Source: Bacteroidota bacterium
GTDB taxonomy: Bacteria; Bacteroidota; Bacteroidia; Cytophagales; Cytophagaceae
Length of the DNA: 51,284 bases
Assembly (NCBI GenBank): GCA_023392125.1
Contig: JAEVZS010000001.1
Location: 1-51,284, forward strand
Direction: 5' to 3'
The notes under the pieces are model-generated. The model did not search any database, was not told where the DNA came from, and saw nothing but the letters and a program-made list of their open reading frames with translations. Every line of letters begins with the position of its first letter. Position 1 is the stretch's first letter. Below are positions 43,541 to 51,284 of this stretch, one piece after another. A program made the translations under genes and the position numbers.

Positions 43541-44574
43541 AAGACAGAAAACTGATTCTGCTGGAATGTGTAAGCGGAAGTAAGGCCTATGGTCTGGATA
43601 CCCCTGATTCGGATACAGATATCCGGGGTGTCTTTTATCTGCCCAAAGAAAGCTTTTACGGTTTTTCAACGCTTGATCATGTTCACAATGCAAGCAATGA
43701 TATCAGTTACTCAGAACTCGGGAAGGTTTTTGATATGCTGGCCAGGAGTAATCCGACTATGATTGAGTTGTTTAATACTCCGGAAGAGGCTGTGTTGTAC
43801 AAAAGCCCTTTATTGAAACTTCTGAATAGAGACGTATATCTTTCCAGAAAATGCAAGGATACCTTTGCCGGATATGCTTATGCGCAAATAAAAAAAGCGA
43901 GGGGTTTAAACAAAAAGGTACTTAATCCTATGGCAGCGGAAAAGAAAACTGTTCTGGATTTCTGCTATGTGCAATACGGTCAGGGCTCGAAGCTTCTGGG
44001 AGAGTTTCTTAATGAAAATCAGTTATCTCAGGAGTATTGTGGTTTGGTGAAAATCGCCCACATGCCGGATGTTTACGGATTGTATTATGGTAATGGAAAA
44101 GGCTATAAAGGCATATTCAGAAAAACGGATGCCAATGAAGTATCTTTAAGTTCGGTAGAAAAAGGAGAAGTTCCTCTGGGTATTATCTCTTTTAACAAAT
44201 CCGGATACTCGGCTTATTGCAAAGACTACAAAGAGTATTGGGATTGGGTAAACACTCGAAATGAATCCCGGTATGAACATACAATCGCTCATGGCAAAAA
44301 CTACGACGCCAAAAATATGATGCATACGTTTCGGCTGATTCATATGGCGGCTGAAATTGCTACATATGGTGAAGTATTTGTGAAACGGCCAGACAGGGAT
44401 TTTCTGCTGAAAATCAAAAACGGATATTTTGAGTACAATTATCTGCTGGAAATGGCCGAAGAAAAAGTCGCTGAAATGGATGAGTTGTATGCAAAAAGCT
44501 CGTTGCCAGAGGCTCCTGACCTGAACGCACTTGAGGCTATGCTCATTCAAATCAGATCGGTATTATACAAATAA
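43522..44574 (+). CDS. nucleotidyltransferase (polymerase beta superfamily), copy 2
   Basis: A 350-residue relative of the preceding protein with motif GSKAYGL (from Gly19) and acidic pair Asp31/Asp33 in SDTDIRGVFYLP. An additional C-terminal region of about 100 residues distinguishes it. Both copies keep their catalytic residues, so neither is a dead regulator subunit. The start lies inside the preceding gene in another frame, implying coupled translation and perhaps a complex. The rtcB gene follows after 15 nt. Confidence 0.88.
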   Translation: MDIKILKDRKLILLECVSGSKAYGLDTPDSDTDIRGVFYLPKESFYGFSTLDHVHNASNDISYSELGKVFDMLARSNPTMIELFNTPEEAVLYKSPLLKLLNRDVYLSRKCKDTFAGYAYAQIKKARGLNKKVLNPMAAEKKTVLDFCYVQYGQGSKLLGEFLNENQLSQEYCGLVKIAHMPDVYGLYYGNGKGYKGIFRKTDANEVSLSSVEKGEVPLGIISFNKSGYSAYCKDYKEYWDWVNTRNESRYEHTIAHGKNYDAKNMMHTFRLIHMAAEIATYGEVFVKRPDRDFLLKIKNGYFEYNYLLEMAEEKVAEMDELYAKSSLPEAPDLNALEAMLIQIRSVLYK

Positions 44575-44589
44575 AAAATTGAATGAAGA

Positions 44590-46002
44590 ATGGGAATGAA
44601 ACCAGACGGAACTACCATACGGTCACTTGGATATCCTGAAGGAAAAGTAATCGGGATTGTGCTGGGCACAGTGAAAAAGTATTACAGTGATTCGGATGAA
44701 TCAGAAGTTTTAGAAACATTGAAAACGGTATTAGAAAATCCTGAAGATTTCAGGAATGATGAAAAACTGAAAGATATAGCATTGGAATTATTAAAACCGA
44801 AGGATACAACCATTGAGCTCAGGGAAACAGCCGGAGCTTACAAAGTTTATGGGGCAGAAGCGATTGAGCAGGGAGCATTGGCGCAGATGGAGACTGCGAT
44901 GCGGCTTCCCATTGCCAAAGCGGGCGCGCTTATGCCGGATGCTCATCAGGGATACGGATTGCCTATCGGCGGGGTACTGGCAACGGAGAATGCGGTGATT
45001 CCTTATGGAGTAGGGGTAGACATTGGTTGCAGAATGTGTATGTCAGTCTACGATATTCCGGCTTCTGCCCTGAACGACAGAAAGGAGGAACTGAAGAAGA
45101 TGCTTATTCGCAATACACAATTTGGAAGAGCGGAATTTAAAAAGCCACAGGATCATGAGATTCTGGCTAGTCCTTTGTTTGACGAGATTGCGGTTTTACG
45201 AGATCTGAAAGATCGGGCGCGTCGTCAGATTGGTTCTTCCGGTGGCGGAAACCATTTTGTGGAGTTTGGTACCACAGAGATTCTTGATCCGGACAATGAA
45301 TTCGGACTCGCTCCGGGCAAATACCTTGCCCTGCTCTCTCACTCCGGGTCACGTGGATTGGGAGTCAGTATTGCCGGTCATTATACCAGACTGGCGATGG
45401 AGCGATGCAAGCTTCCTGCGGAGGCAAAGCACCTGGCCTGGCTGGATCTGGATACGGAAGAGGGGCAGGAATACTGGCTGGCTATGACACTGGCCGGAGA
45501 CTACGCCTCCGCCTGTCATCACCAGATTCATGACCGTATGGCCGTCGGGCTTCGTATCAGTCCGGTAGCTATGATTGAGAACCATCATAACTTTGCCTGG
45601 AAGGAAAAGGATGAAAAAGGTAATGAGCTGATTGTACATCGGAAAGGAGCAACACCGGCCGGAAAAGGAATGCTGGGCATTATTCCGGGCAATATGACCG
45701 CTCCCGGGTTTATTGTGCGGGGAAAAGGAGAACAACTATCTGTCAACTCCGCCTCTCATGGAGCCGGAAGACTTATGTCCCGTACACAGGCCAAAAAGAC
45801 CCTGGATCCGAAGATGGTTAAGCTTCATCTGGAAGAAAAAGGTATTGAGCTGATTGGGAGTGGGCTGGATGAGGCGCCTCAGGCGTACAAAGACATTCAT
45901 ATGGTCATGGAGGCTCAGGTTGATCTCGTGGATGTGGTCGGAACGTTCTATCCGAAGATAGTGCGTATGTGCGGAGATGAAAAGTTTAAAGAGGTGGATT
46001 AG
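44590..46002 (+). CDS. rtcB: RNA-splicing ligase RtcB
   Basis: A GTP- and Mn-dependent RNA ligase that joins 2',3'-cyclic phosphate or 3'-phosphate ends to 5'-OH ends, healing tRNAs cut in the anticodon loop. The 470-residue sequence has all signatures: DAHQGYGLPIGGVLA (117-131), Asp144 and Cys147 in GVGVDIGCRM, GGGNHFVE with His222, SHSGSRGLG with His251, NHHNFAW with His332, and the guanylylated histidine His390 in SASHGAGR. It is complete and should be active. It is the last gene of the operon that begins with the tRNA-like RNAs and ends at a perfect terminator. A second ATG two codons in is an equal start candidate. Confidence 0.97.
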   Translation: MGMKPDGTTIRSLGYPEGKVIGIVLGTVKKYYSDSDESEVLETLKTVLENPEDFRNDEKLKDIALELLKPKDTTIELRETAGAYKVYGAEAIEQGALAQMETAMRLPIAKAGALMPDAHQGYGLPIGGVLATENAVIPYGVGVDIGCRMCMSVYDIPASALNDRKEELKKMLIRNTQFGRAEFKKPQDHEILASPLFDEIAVLRDLKDRARRQIGSSGGGNHFVEFGTTEILDPDNEFGLAPGKYLALLSHSGSRGLGVSIAGHYTRLAMERCKLPAEAKHLAWLDLDTEEGQEYWLAMTLAGDYASACHHQIHDRMAVGLRISPVAMIENHHNFAWKEKDEKGNELIVHRKGATPAGKGMLGIIPGNMTAPGFIVRGKGEQLSVNSASHGAGRLMSRTQAKKTLDPKMVKLHLEEKGIELIGSGLDEAPQAYKDIHMVMEAQVDLVDVVGTFYPKIVRMCGDEKFKEVD

Positions 46003-46024
46003 TTTAACGTGTAAATAAACTGTG

Positions 46025-46077
46025 CTGGAAAAACGAAAAGAGGCTGTTGATCAAATAGCCTCTTTTCGTTTTTCCAG
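46025..46077. terminator. perfect 21-bp bidirectional terminator
   Basis: Arms 46025-46045 and 46057-46077 pair without mismatch around an 11-nt loop, with A- and U-runs inside the stem. It lies between the converging rtcB and oxalate decarboxylase genes and can end both transcripts. Confidence 0.9.
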
Positions 46078-46090
46078 GGACTTCAACCAG

Positions 46091-47248
46091 CTACTTTTTA
46101 TACCGGATCACCGGTTCCGGTTTTCCATTGTCCGGAATGGATTTTACAAAATCACTGTCTACATTCAGATGATCGGCTACGGTCTGTACCGGAGTTACGG
46201 AAAGCCATTTGTTCAATGAAATATCCGTGAATCTGGGGTTTTTGAAAAGTTCGACAAAAACCAGTTTCTCATCACCGATATTCTGTACATAGTGTCCTGA
46301 GACAATAGGCACTACTCCTACATCCCCGGCTTGAAAGTTGAATGTTCTGGCGGTACCGTCAGAGTTGAAAACGGTCATTTTTGCTTTCCCGTGAATATAA
46401 TATTGCCATTCAGAAGCTTTGGGATGCCAGTGCAGCTCTCGCATAGCCCCCGGATCGACTTCTACAAATGCGGCAGAAATGGTCTGAGCTGCAGGAAATA
46501 TCGTAGAGTCCACGATTCTTACCCGGCCGCCTTCGCAATCGATCACCTTTGCTTCTTTCATGTGATAGGTAAAGGGATGCTTGACCGGTCCATTACCGGC
46601 GGAACGCTTTACTGCGTCGATGCTGTCTGGTACTTTGCCTTTAAAAATGTATTTTTCGGAAGAAGGCAGGTTTTTTATTTCATCAAGGGTTTTGTTGAAA
46701 TTGGCCGCTACAATATCCTGTGGGGTGTGTGCCAGCCAGTCGGACAGCAGGAAGGTATTGTTCTCGGAGAAATCCGGTTCACTGAATACCAGAAGAAACT
46801 CACAGCCTTTATCCAGCGCCTGAATGGAGTGCGGAATTCCGGCTTCAAAATTCCACAGATCGCCTGCCTCCACATCATCTATAAAAGTACGTCCGTACTC
46901 ATCAATAGCCGTTACTCTCGCATTGCCGTACAGCATCAGGCCCCACTCGGCTTCCTTATGCCAGTGCATTTCTCGGTAAGATCCGGGCGAAAGGCTCATA
47001 TTGACACCTGCCACATCTTGTGATGCAGGAAGTTCTCTATTGGTGATTTCCCTTGCCCAGCCACCTTCTTCCAGTCGCTGATGCGCATCGGAAAAGCTAA
47101 AACGCAGATTGGGAATCGTACCATAATCAGTCGGAGGTGGTACCAGTATGTCAGGATTCTGTTTGTCCCTGCTACTATTCCTCGGACCATGGTCTTCCCA
47201 GCCTTTACCATCCGGTTCACGTAGTGGTTTTCTGTTCTGAAACTCCAT
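46091..47248 (-). CDS. oxdC: oxalate decarboxylase (bicupin)
   Basis: Converts oxalate to formate and CO2 using manganese and oxygen. Two cupin domains are present with full metal sets: His95, His97, Glu101 and His140, then His273, His275, Glu280 and His319, the same numbering as in Bacillus subtilis OxdC. The flexible lid SEN (161-163) supports decarboxylase rather than oxidase activity. I use the ATG giving MEFQNRKPLREPDGKGW and 385 residues, the usual family length; an upstream ATG adds 33 hydrophobic residues that could act as a signal peptide but do not look conserved. It is a single-gene unit. Confidence 0.9.
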   Translation of the reverse strand: MEFQNRKPLREPDGKGWEDHGPRNSSRDKQNPDILVPPPTDYGTIPNLRFSFSDAHQRLEEGGWAREITNRELPASQDVAGVNMSLSPGSYREMHWHKEAEWGLMLYGNARVTAIDEYGRTFIDDVEAGDLWNFEAGIPHSIQALDKGCEFLLVFSEPDFSENNTFLLSDWLAHTPQDIVAANFNKTLDEIKNLPSSEKYIFKGKVPDSIDAVKRSAGNGPVKHPFTYHMKEAKVIDCEGGRVRIVDSTIFPAAQTISAAFVEVDPGAMRELHWHPKASEWQYYIHGKAKMTVFNSDGTARTFNFQAGDVGVVPIVSGHYVQNIGDEKLVFVELFKNPRFTDISLNKWLSVTPVQTVADHLNVDSDFVKSIPDNGKPEPVIRYKK

Positions 47249-47270
47249 ATCGTACACTATTTTTAGTTGA

Positions 47271-47486
47271 ATATCGCAAAGGGATAAAATAGAGGATAGG
47301 GTTGTTTTGTTTGGAAAGAGCAGAAGAGAAAAGACCGAAATATACAATGCAGCCGGTATATTGATCTCTTCCTCTGATTCAAAAACGATTCAGAGCAGCG
47401 ACTGGCCGGAAGGTCTGTATCTGATCAAATGTTATGGAGAGAATAACGATTGGTTGGGAGCAGAAAGAATAATGATTCGTAAATAG
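47271..47486 (+). pseudogene. orphan T9SS sorting-domain fragment
   Basis: An open frame without a start codon whose product ends like a type A T9SS C-terminal domain: IYNAAGILISSSDSK, then DWPEGLYLIKCYGENN and GAERIMIRK before a TAG. The pattern (beta strand, GLYLIK, basic end) fits the last 50 residues of a secreted cargo protein, while everything upstream is missing and the frame runs into the 5' region of oxdC on the other strand. It is the tail of a deleted gene. Confidence 0.7.
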
Positions 47487-47530
47487 TATATATACCAATC
47501 AGTTTATTGGGAAAAAAGTATTTGTAAGAA

Positions 47531-47558
47531 TCCCGGAGGTTTGCAGTAGCCTCCGGGA
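47531..47558 (-). terminator. terminator of the ferredoxin gene
   Basis: TCCCGGAGG pairs with CCTCCGGGA around a 10-nt loop, 4 nt past the minus-strand stop codon, followed by a weak U-rich stretch. Confidence 0.8.
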
Positions 47559-47562
47559 GTAA

Positions 47563-47934
47563 TCAGTTTTCGTGCAGCCAGTGCTTTTTGGCGAGAAGTT
47601 CTTCGTCCGTTTCCTGATAGTCAGGGTCCGGAACACACGCATCAGTCGGACATACCATGGCGCATGCAGGTTCTTCATGAAAGCCTGTACATTCTGTACA
47701 TTTTGAGGGAACTATATAGTATAAGCTTTCACCGTCCGCACCGTGAGCACCCCCGGTTACCGGATCAAACCTTTGATGTGCATCGATCACTGCACCATCT
47801 TCCAGTTCAACTGTTTGGAGACTTGTTCCGTCCGCGTAGTTCCATTGGGCGCCATTCTCATATATAGCGTTGTTGGGGCATTCCGGTTCGCAGGCGTGGC
47901 ATAGAATACAGTCATTGGTGATGATAATAGCCAT
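47563..47934 (-). CDS. 2[4Fe-4S] ferredoxin
   Basis: A 123-residue ferredoxin. Cluster-binding cysteines are Cys9, 12, 15 and 19 in CILCHACEPECP and Cys79, 82, 91 and 95 in CTECTGFHEEPACAMVCP. About 45 residues lie between the two cluster motifs, and an extra C-terminal helix of about 25 residues is present, as in Alv-type or YfhL-like ferredoxins. It carries electrons at low potential in the cytoplasm; the redox partner is not encoded nearby. Confidence 0.93.
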   Translation of the reverse strand: MAIIITNDCILCHACEPECPNNAIYENGAQWNYADGTSLQTVELEDGAVIDAHQRFDPVTGGAHGADGESLYYIVPSKCTECTGFHEEPACAMVCPTDACVPDPDYQETDEELLAKKHWLHEN

Positions 47935-47970
47935 GATTATATTGGTTTAGTAAAACATACTACATTACAG

Positions 47971-48042
47971 AGTCAGAAGCGGGATTCGAACCCGCGGTGC
48001 CGGTTTTGCAGACCGGAGCCTTAACCTCTTGGCTATTCTGAC
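47971..48042 (-). tRNA. tRNA-Cys(GCA)
   Basis: Complete cloverleaf on the minus strand: acceptor GTCAGAA/TTCTGAC, U8-A9, D-arm GCC/GGC, anticodon stem CCGGT/ACCGG with loop CTGCAAA (anticodon GCA), T-arm GCGGG TTCGAAT CCCGC, discriminator U. CCA is not encoded. All canonical positions are intact, so this is a functional tRNA. Its T-arm is identical to the free T-arm in the rtcB leader. Confidence 0.95.
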
Positions 48043-48058
48043 AATAGAGATAAAAAAA

Positions 48059-48081
48059 GACCCGGCCAATCAGGCCGGGTC
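48059..48081 (-). terminator. hairpin with U-run upstream of tRNA-Cys
   Basis: GACCCGGCC, loop AATCA, GGCCGGGTC, followed on the minus strand by a run of U. It ends minus-strand transcription arriving from the right, 17 nt before the tRNA-Cys 5' end, so the tRNA promoter would have to overlap it, or the hairpin belongs to an attenuated read-through transcript. Confidence 0.75.
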
Positions 48082-48191
48082 CATGTTCAATAATGTATAA
48101 CAATAGAGCCAGTCCTAATTCGGATTGTGTGGAATATTAGCAGTGCAACAATAAGAGTGAAATCGTTTCATACAAAGCATAAAATAAAAAA

Positions 48192-48212
48192 GCCCGGGTT
48201 AATAGCCCGGGC
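48192..48212 (-). terminator. second strong hairpin terminator, minus strand
   Basis: GCCCGGG, 7-nt loop, CCCGGGC with a U-run on the minus strand. It probably ends the lipoprotein transcript, about 250 nt past that gene's stop. The space between shows no gene; a 63-codon frame over the hairpin is unconvincing. Confidence 0.75.
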
Positions 48213-48459
48213 CTGATAAAGGTTCTATACAAATCAATCAATATACTACCGGGAACTTGAAATGAATACCATCTTAAGTCCGGAACAGCATATTGATATG
48301 TAATGTGATTTTCCCATCGAATGTCCAAATGTCGTAATAGTAATTTTTATTTCAAAATATTTTAAATGCTTTTTTGATACGATTGAATGTGCCTGTCAGG
48401 TAATAGGATCATCGTCATTTACTATTCGTCAAAAGAGCATCCGTATTTTAGTTGGTTCA

Positions 48460-49449
48460 TTAAAAACGATCCGGATGAAATGGTTTTCCAACTGTAATGA
48501 TCGGGAAATCAACAATGGCTTCTGCCTGGGATCCGGGTGCTGATGTTTGCAGGGCTATATCCACTGCCACAATCTTATGTGGTTCTCGGATATTATTACC
48601 ATTTCCGCCATGATTTTTGCTTACTGATCTGGCAAAGTCAGAGTACTTAAAGGAGAAGAACTTCCAACCCTTATGCCCCAGAGGAATTTCCTTTTCCCAT
48701 GCGTCCTCAGTTTTGTCATCAAACGTTTTATTCCCGTTTTCATCCTCTTTTCCTGCCAGTTTAAGAACACTGGTGGCATCTCCTGTGCCATAGGCATAGA
48801 TATTGAAATATACGTCACTTGCGTTCTCAGGAAGTTCGGATTTATAAGCCCACCGGATTACTCCCAGATAATAGCTGTTATTCAAATCAGTACCTTTTAA
48901 TAAATACGCTTTTCTTCCTTGTATGCTTTGATGAGTTATTACTCCGGTTGAAAGATTCTGCTCACCTGGATCAAACCATGGCCCTTGCCATGCTCCAACC
49001 TCAAAACCGTTTCCAAGCTTAAGAGCTTCCGGATAACTGACAGGTGCATCAATGATGAACTCGGTATCAGCTGAATAGTCGGTCCCGATAAAGCTTAGTG
49101 TAGCCAGAACCTTTTCATTGTTGAAGAAACGTAATTCATCATGTACTCCATTCCATGATGAGTTGCTTTCGTTTATTTCGTCAGAGAGCCCTTCCAGTAC
49201 TTTTACAGCATTGGATTCCTGACCTCTGAGTGTGATTTTCCAGCTGACACGGTCCGATAAAGTTGCTATGAAATGCTGCTGCTCTTTATTCGCAAAATTG
49301 ACCCCTGATTTTGCTGCGGCAAAAGTTGTTACTTTAAGTTGGGTATTGGCTACTACGTATTCCGGTCCCACAATTTCTTTTTTCTCCCGGCATCCGGCGG
49401 AGGAAAGGAGCAGAGCTGAAAGTAGTGCTGCATTGAATTTTTTAAGCAT
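48460..49449 (-). CDS. lipoprotein with carbohydrate-binding-like domain
   Basis: A 329-residue protein with lipoprotein signal KKFNAALLSALLLSSAGC, cysteine near residue 20. An N-terminal beta domain (about 30-140) is followed by a beta-sandwich region (about 150-329) with FEVGAWQGPWFDPGEQ, YLLKGTDLNNSYYLGVIRW and DVYFNIYAYGTGDATSVLKL, a layout similar to carbohydrate-binding modules of SusE/F-like or related surface lipoproteins. The exact family is not recognised. I use the ATG 24 codons inside the longest frame since it gives the proper signal peptide. It stands alone, with no SusC/D pair nearby. Confidence 0.75.
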   Translation of the reverse strand: MLKKFNAALLSALLLSSAGCREKKEIVGPEYVVANTQLKVTTFAAAKSGVNFANKEQQHFIATLSDRVSWKITLRGQESNAVKVLEGLSDEINESNSSWNGVHDELRFFNNEKVLATLSFIGTDYSADTEFIIDAPVSYPEALKLGNGFEVGAWQGPWFDPGEQNLSTGVITHQSIQGRKAYLLKGTDLNNSYYLGVIRWAYKSELPENASDVYFNIYAYGTGDATSVLKLAGKEDENGNKTFDDKTEDAWEKEIPLGHKGWKFFSFKYSDFARSVSKNHGGNGNNIREPHKIVAVDIALQTSAPGSQAEAIVDFPIITVGKPFHPDRF

Positions 49450-49588
49450 AACTAAAAAATGATTTACGGTTTGGGTACAATTAAATATTTGTAAATTACA
49501 ATTAATATAATTGAATTGCAAAAGGTAACCCGGTTTTTAGCTAAAGGTTGCTTGTTTTTAGAGTTTTATAGATTTCGATGAAAGAACG

Positions 49589-49735
49589 ATGGGGAATTAT
49601 GTTTTACTGCTTCTGACCTGTATCTTTTCTTCCTGCCGGAATGAATGAAAGGAAAGAGAAGTATCTTTGAGTATAGCATATCCGGAGACTCTACGAGCAA
49701 TATGAAACCTGGCAACTATAGCTGGCGTGGTGAAA
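49589..49735 (+). pseudogene. possible decayed lipoprotein gene, cut by the IS remnant
   Basis: An ATG-started frame codes for a typical lipoprotein signal MGNYVLLLLTCIFSSC followed by RNE and a TGA stop. Past the stop the same frame still reads partly protein-like sequence (REVSLSIAYPETLRAI) until the truncated IS3 end. It looks like a lipoprotein gene inactivated by nonsense mutations and IS insertion, but the signal is short. Confidence 0.35.
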
Positions 49736-50508
49736 TCCGATGGTGTACTCCAGGCCTCTATTTTTTCGGCGGCGTCTTCCAAAGAAAGAAACCAGTGAAC
49801 ATTCAGACATTCGTCCCTGAAACTTCCGTAAAGGATTCAATAAAGGCGTTATCCGTTGGTTTTCCAGGTCTTGAATAATCCAAAGTTACATTATTTTCAC
49901 AAGCCCACCTATCAAATTCCTTACTGATAAATTCGCTTCCGTTATCTACCTGTATACGTTCAGGCTTAATTCCATAGTGCCGTTTTACATCATTCATGAC
50001 CGATACGACGTCAATACCTTTTATAGATTGTCCTACATGAATCTTAAGGCACTTGCGACTAAAATTATCCACTAAAGTTAACGCCCGTAATTTTCTGCCG
50101 TCAAACAGATTGTCAGCTACAAAATCCATTGACCAACATTGATTGATTGTACAAAGTTCTACGCGATCCATGCGATGCGCCGCGCCGCCGATTTACTTCT
50201 TCCAGGTCTTTTGCTGCGTAGATTAAGACCTTCTTCCCGATAGATTCTGTAAACTCTTTTATGATTGTCTTGCCAGCCTTCACGTCTGAGCAGAACACAG
50301 ATCCGTTCATAGCCATATCGGATCCGTGTCATGGCTATTTCTTTTATCCGTATCCGCAAAGGCTGATCCGACCTGCGCCGGGATCTATAATACCATACTG
50401 ACCTGTGAAGGCATATAACCTTGCAGGCTTTTTGGGTGGATACCCGGTAGTTCTCAATTAAGTATCGCGCCAGTCCCTTCAGTTGAACTGGCTTTAGAAC
50501 TTTTTTTT
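49736..50508 (-). pseudogene. IS3 orfB transposase, frameshifted and truncated
   Basis: The first part (LKPVQLKGLARYLIENYRVS, RYGYERICVLLRREGWQDN) is the HTH_21 region. The frame breaks within the GCGGCGCGGCGC run near 50175-50185. The DDE catalytic core then follows with Asp in WSMDFVAD, Asp in QVDNGSEF and Glu in AFIESF. One A is lost near 49830, shifting the frame before GSFRDECLNVHWFLSLEDAA, and homology stops after EKIEAW. No active transposase can be made. Confidence 0.85.
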
Positions 50509-50759
50509 CAGTACATCCTGAAGCATTTGCTTGTCCAGTGTGAGATCTGCGACAATCTGCTTTAATTTTGAATTCTCTTCTTCCAGCTGTTTTAAGCGCC
50601 TGAGCCCGGCTACACCAATCCGCCATACTTTTTCTTCCAGTTGTAGAATGTTGCTTCGCTAATACCCATTTTTCGGCAAACCTCCTGAACGGAAACTCCG
50701 TTCTCTGACTGACGAAGCGCAAATACAATTTGGGCCTCCGTAAATTTTGTCTTTTTCAT
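50494..50759 (-). pseudogene. IS3 orfA, frameshifted
   Basis: The ATG start gives KKTKFTEAQIVFALRQSENG, a helix-turn-helix (VCRKMGISEATFYNWKKKYG) typical of IS3 OrfA. One G is missing near 50615-50620, creating a stop right after GGL; the other frame then continues GVAGLRRLKQLEEENSKLK to the end. At its end the AAAAAAAAG run is the usual slippery site for -1 frameshifting into orfB, still intact. Confidence 0.85.
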
Positions 50760-51174
50760 GGCAATTATCGTTAAAATTAAATTACGATTTATTGCCCAAT
50801 CTCTCTAATTTTATATTGTACGCTTTTAAGGGAGGACGTCAAATAGGAATCATATCTATCTGGATAAAGAAATTGGGCCATACCAAAAGCATTTGACTGT
50901 CTGGAAGGACTGAGCGTTAAGAAATGGATCCTGCAAATCGCAGGTATGGCCAATGTCTGCGGAGGCATTGAAGAGCAATTTTACCACCTTAGTAAATGCA
51001 AGATTAGTTACTGTCGCTTCAGTTCTCTTACCAGTAACTAGTTCAGGTACACCTGCACCTGTAAATTTCCTTTACATGGTTGATATGAAATAGTAGGATC
51101 AGAATTAAAAATATGATAGTTTCGGGGTTGAATTATTTTTCAAAATTTTAAACTCACTAAATCAAGAATTTAAA
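50760..51174. other. spacer with short coding-like debris
   Basis: No complete gene. Around 50880-51040 one plus-strand frame without a start reads IPKAFDCLEGLSVKKWILQI and continues for about 35 residues, suggesting a decayed gene piece of unknown origin next to the IS. The remainder is AT-rich and contains the promoter region of the last gene. Confidence 0.3.
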
Positions 51175-51284
51175 ATGCAAGTGATCGGCACAATACGTAA
51201 GTACTTATTGCTTTGGTGCATAGGCCCAATATTAATGGTAAGCTGCACAGGACAACAAGAAACTAAAGAAACAGAAAACCCTGA
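51175..51284 (+). CDS. start of a lipoprotein gene, cut by the window end
   Basis: Thirty-six codons are visible. The product has a basic start and hydrophobic core (TIRKYLLLWCIGPILMVSC) with a lipobox ending in Cys, then a charged linker TGQQETKETENP. It should be anchored in the outer or inner membrane. The function lies beyond the window. Confidence 0.65.
   Translation, partial: MQVIGTIRKYLLLWCIGPILMVSCTGQQETKETENP

Larger units (their letters stand above)
49736..50759 (-). mobile_element. degenerate IS3-family insertion sequence
   Basis: Both IS3 reading frames can be traced on the minus strand, orfA then orfB, but they carry at least three frame-breaking indels and the 3' end is cut off just after the IEAW motif that precedes the transposase C-terminus. 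No terminal inverted repeats or target duplication could be identified. The element is immobile. Confidence 0.85.

Noticed and set aside
45167..45352. Minus-strand frames opposite rtcB
   Set aside because: Shadows of the strongly conserved RtcB coding frame.
48137..48328. 63-codon minus-strand frame
   Set aside because: It runs through a strong terminator hairpin and shows no conserved features.

Overview
The window comes from the chromosome of a member of Bacteroidota, most likely order Cytophagales. Supporting signs are a giant adhesin-like protein and an orphan fragment that both end in a type IX secretion (por) sorting domain, 7TMR-DISM and receiver-kinase signalling proteins, a PepSY-like protein, DUF3857 proteins and AT-rich start regions without strong Shine-Dalgarno sites. 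I cannot name the genus.

Layout. Positions 1-8.6 kb hold housekeeping and membrane genes: a Crp/Fnr regulator, a CNNM/CorC-type transporter, ilvC, a small outer-membrane-like protein, a PrsW-type intramembrane protease with a large extra-membrane domain, a DnaJ-domain membrane protein and a TIGR02117 protein. Positions 9-16.6 kb hold an ABC exporter, an operon of two DUF3857/transglutaminase-fold proteins (one with an intact Cys-His-Asp triad, one that has lost it) and a PAS histidine kinase. Positions 17-26.2 kb hold a GNAT enzyme, a divergent glpD/GDPD pair, and an operon coding for a ThiF/E1-like protein, a GNAT-like protein, a 7TMR-DISM histidine kinase and a receiver-kinase hybrid, with a single-domain response regulator divergent from it. 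Positions 26.9-33.2 kb are one gene for a 2098-residue secreted protein with 19 tandem Ig-like repeats. Positions 33.7-38 kb hold a lipoprotein, a PepSY-like protein, a DUF6311-type membrane protein and a copper-binding four-helix protein.

The most unusual region is 38.1-46.1 kb, an RNA-repair locus. Divergent from a gene fusing an HTH-WYL regulator to a phytanoyl-CoA-dioxygenase-like domain runs a + strand operon: about 400 nt packed with tRNA-like elements, a possible 84-aa protein, a slipin (SPFH), two overlapping nucleotidyltransferases and the RNA ligase RtcB. The RNA segment contains a complete class II tRNA-Tyr(GUA)-like cloverleaf with an abnormal D-arm; a circularly permuted tRNA-like module (T-arm, acceptor helix closed by a GGAA tetraloop, D-arm, and an anticodon stem with an open loop); a third free T-arm; and a Met(CAU)-type anticodon stem-loop. 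The permuted order resembles YrlA-type bacterial Y RNAs, yet no Ro60/Rsr gene is in the window. I infer that these RNAs are decoys, sensors or substrates for the repair genes.

The right end (46-51.3 kb) holds an oxalate decarboxylase, a ferredoxin, tRNA-Cys, a lipoprotein, a decayed IS3-family element with several indels, and the start of another lipoprotein running off the window. The orphan T9SS tail, the IS remnant and broken lipoprotein pieces mark this end as a decaying, recombined stretch.
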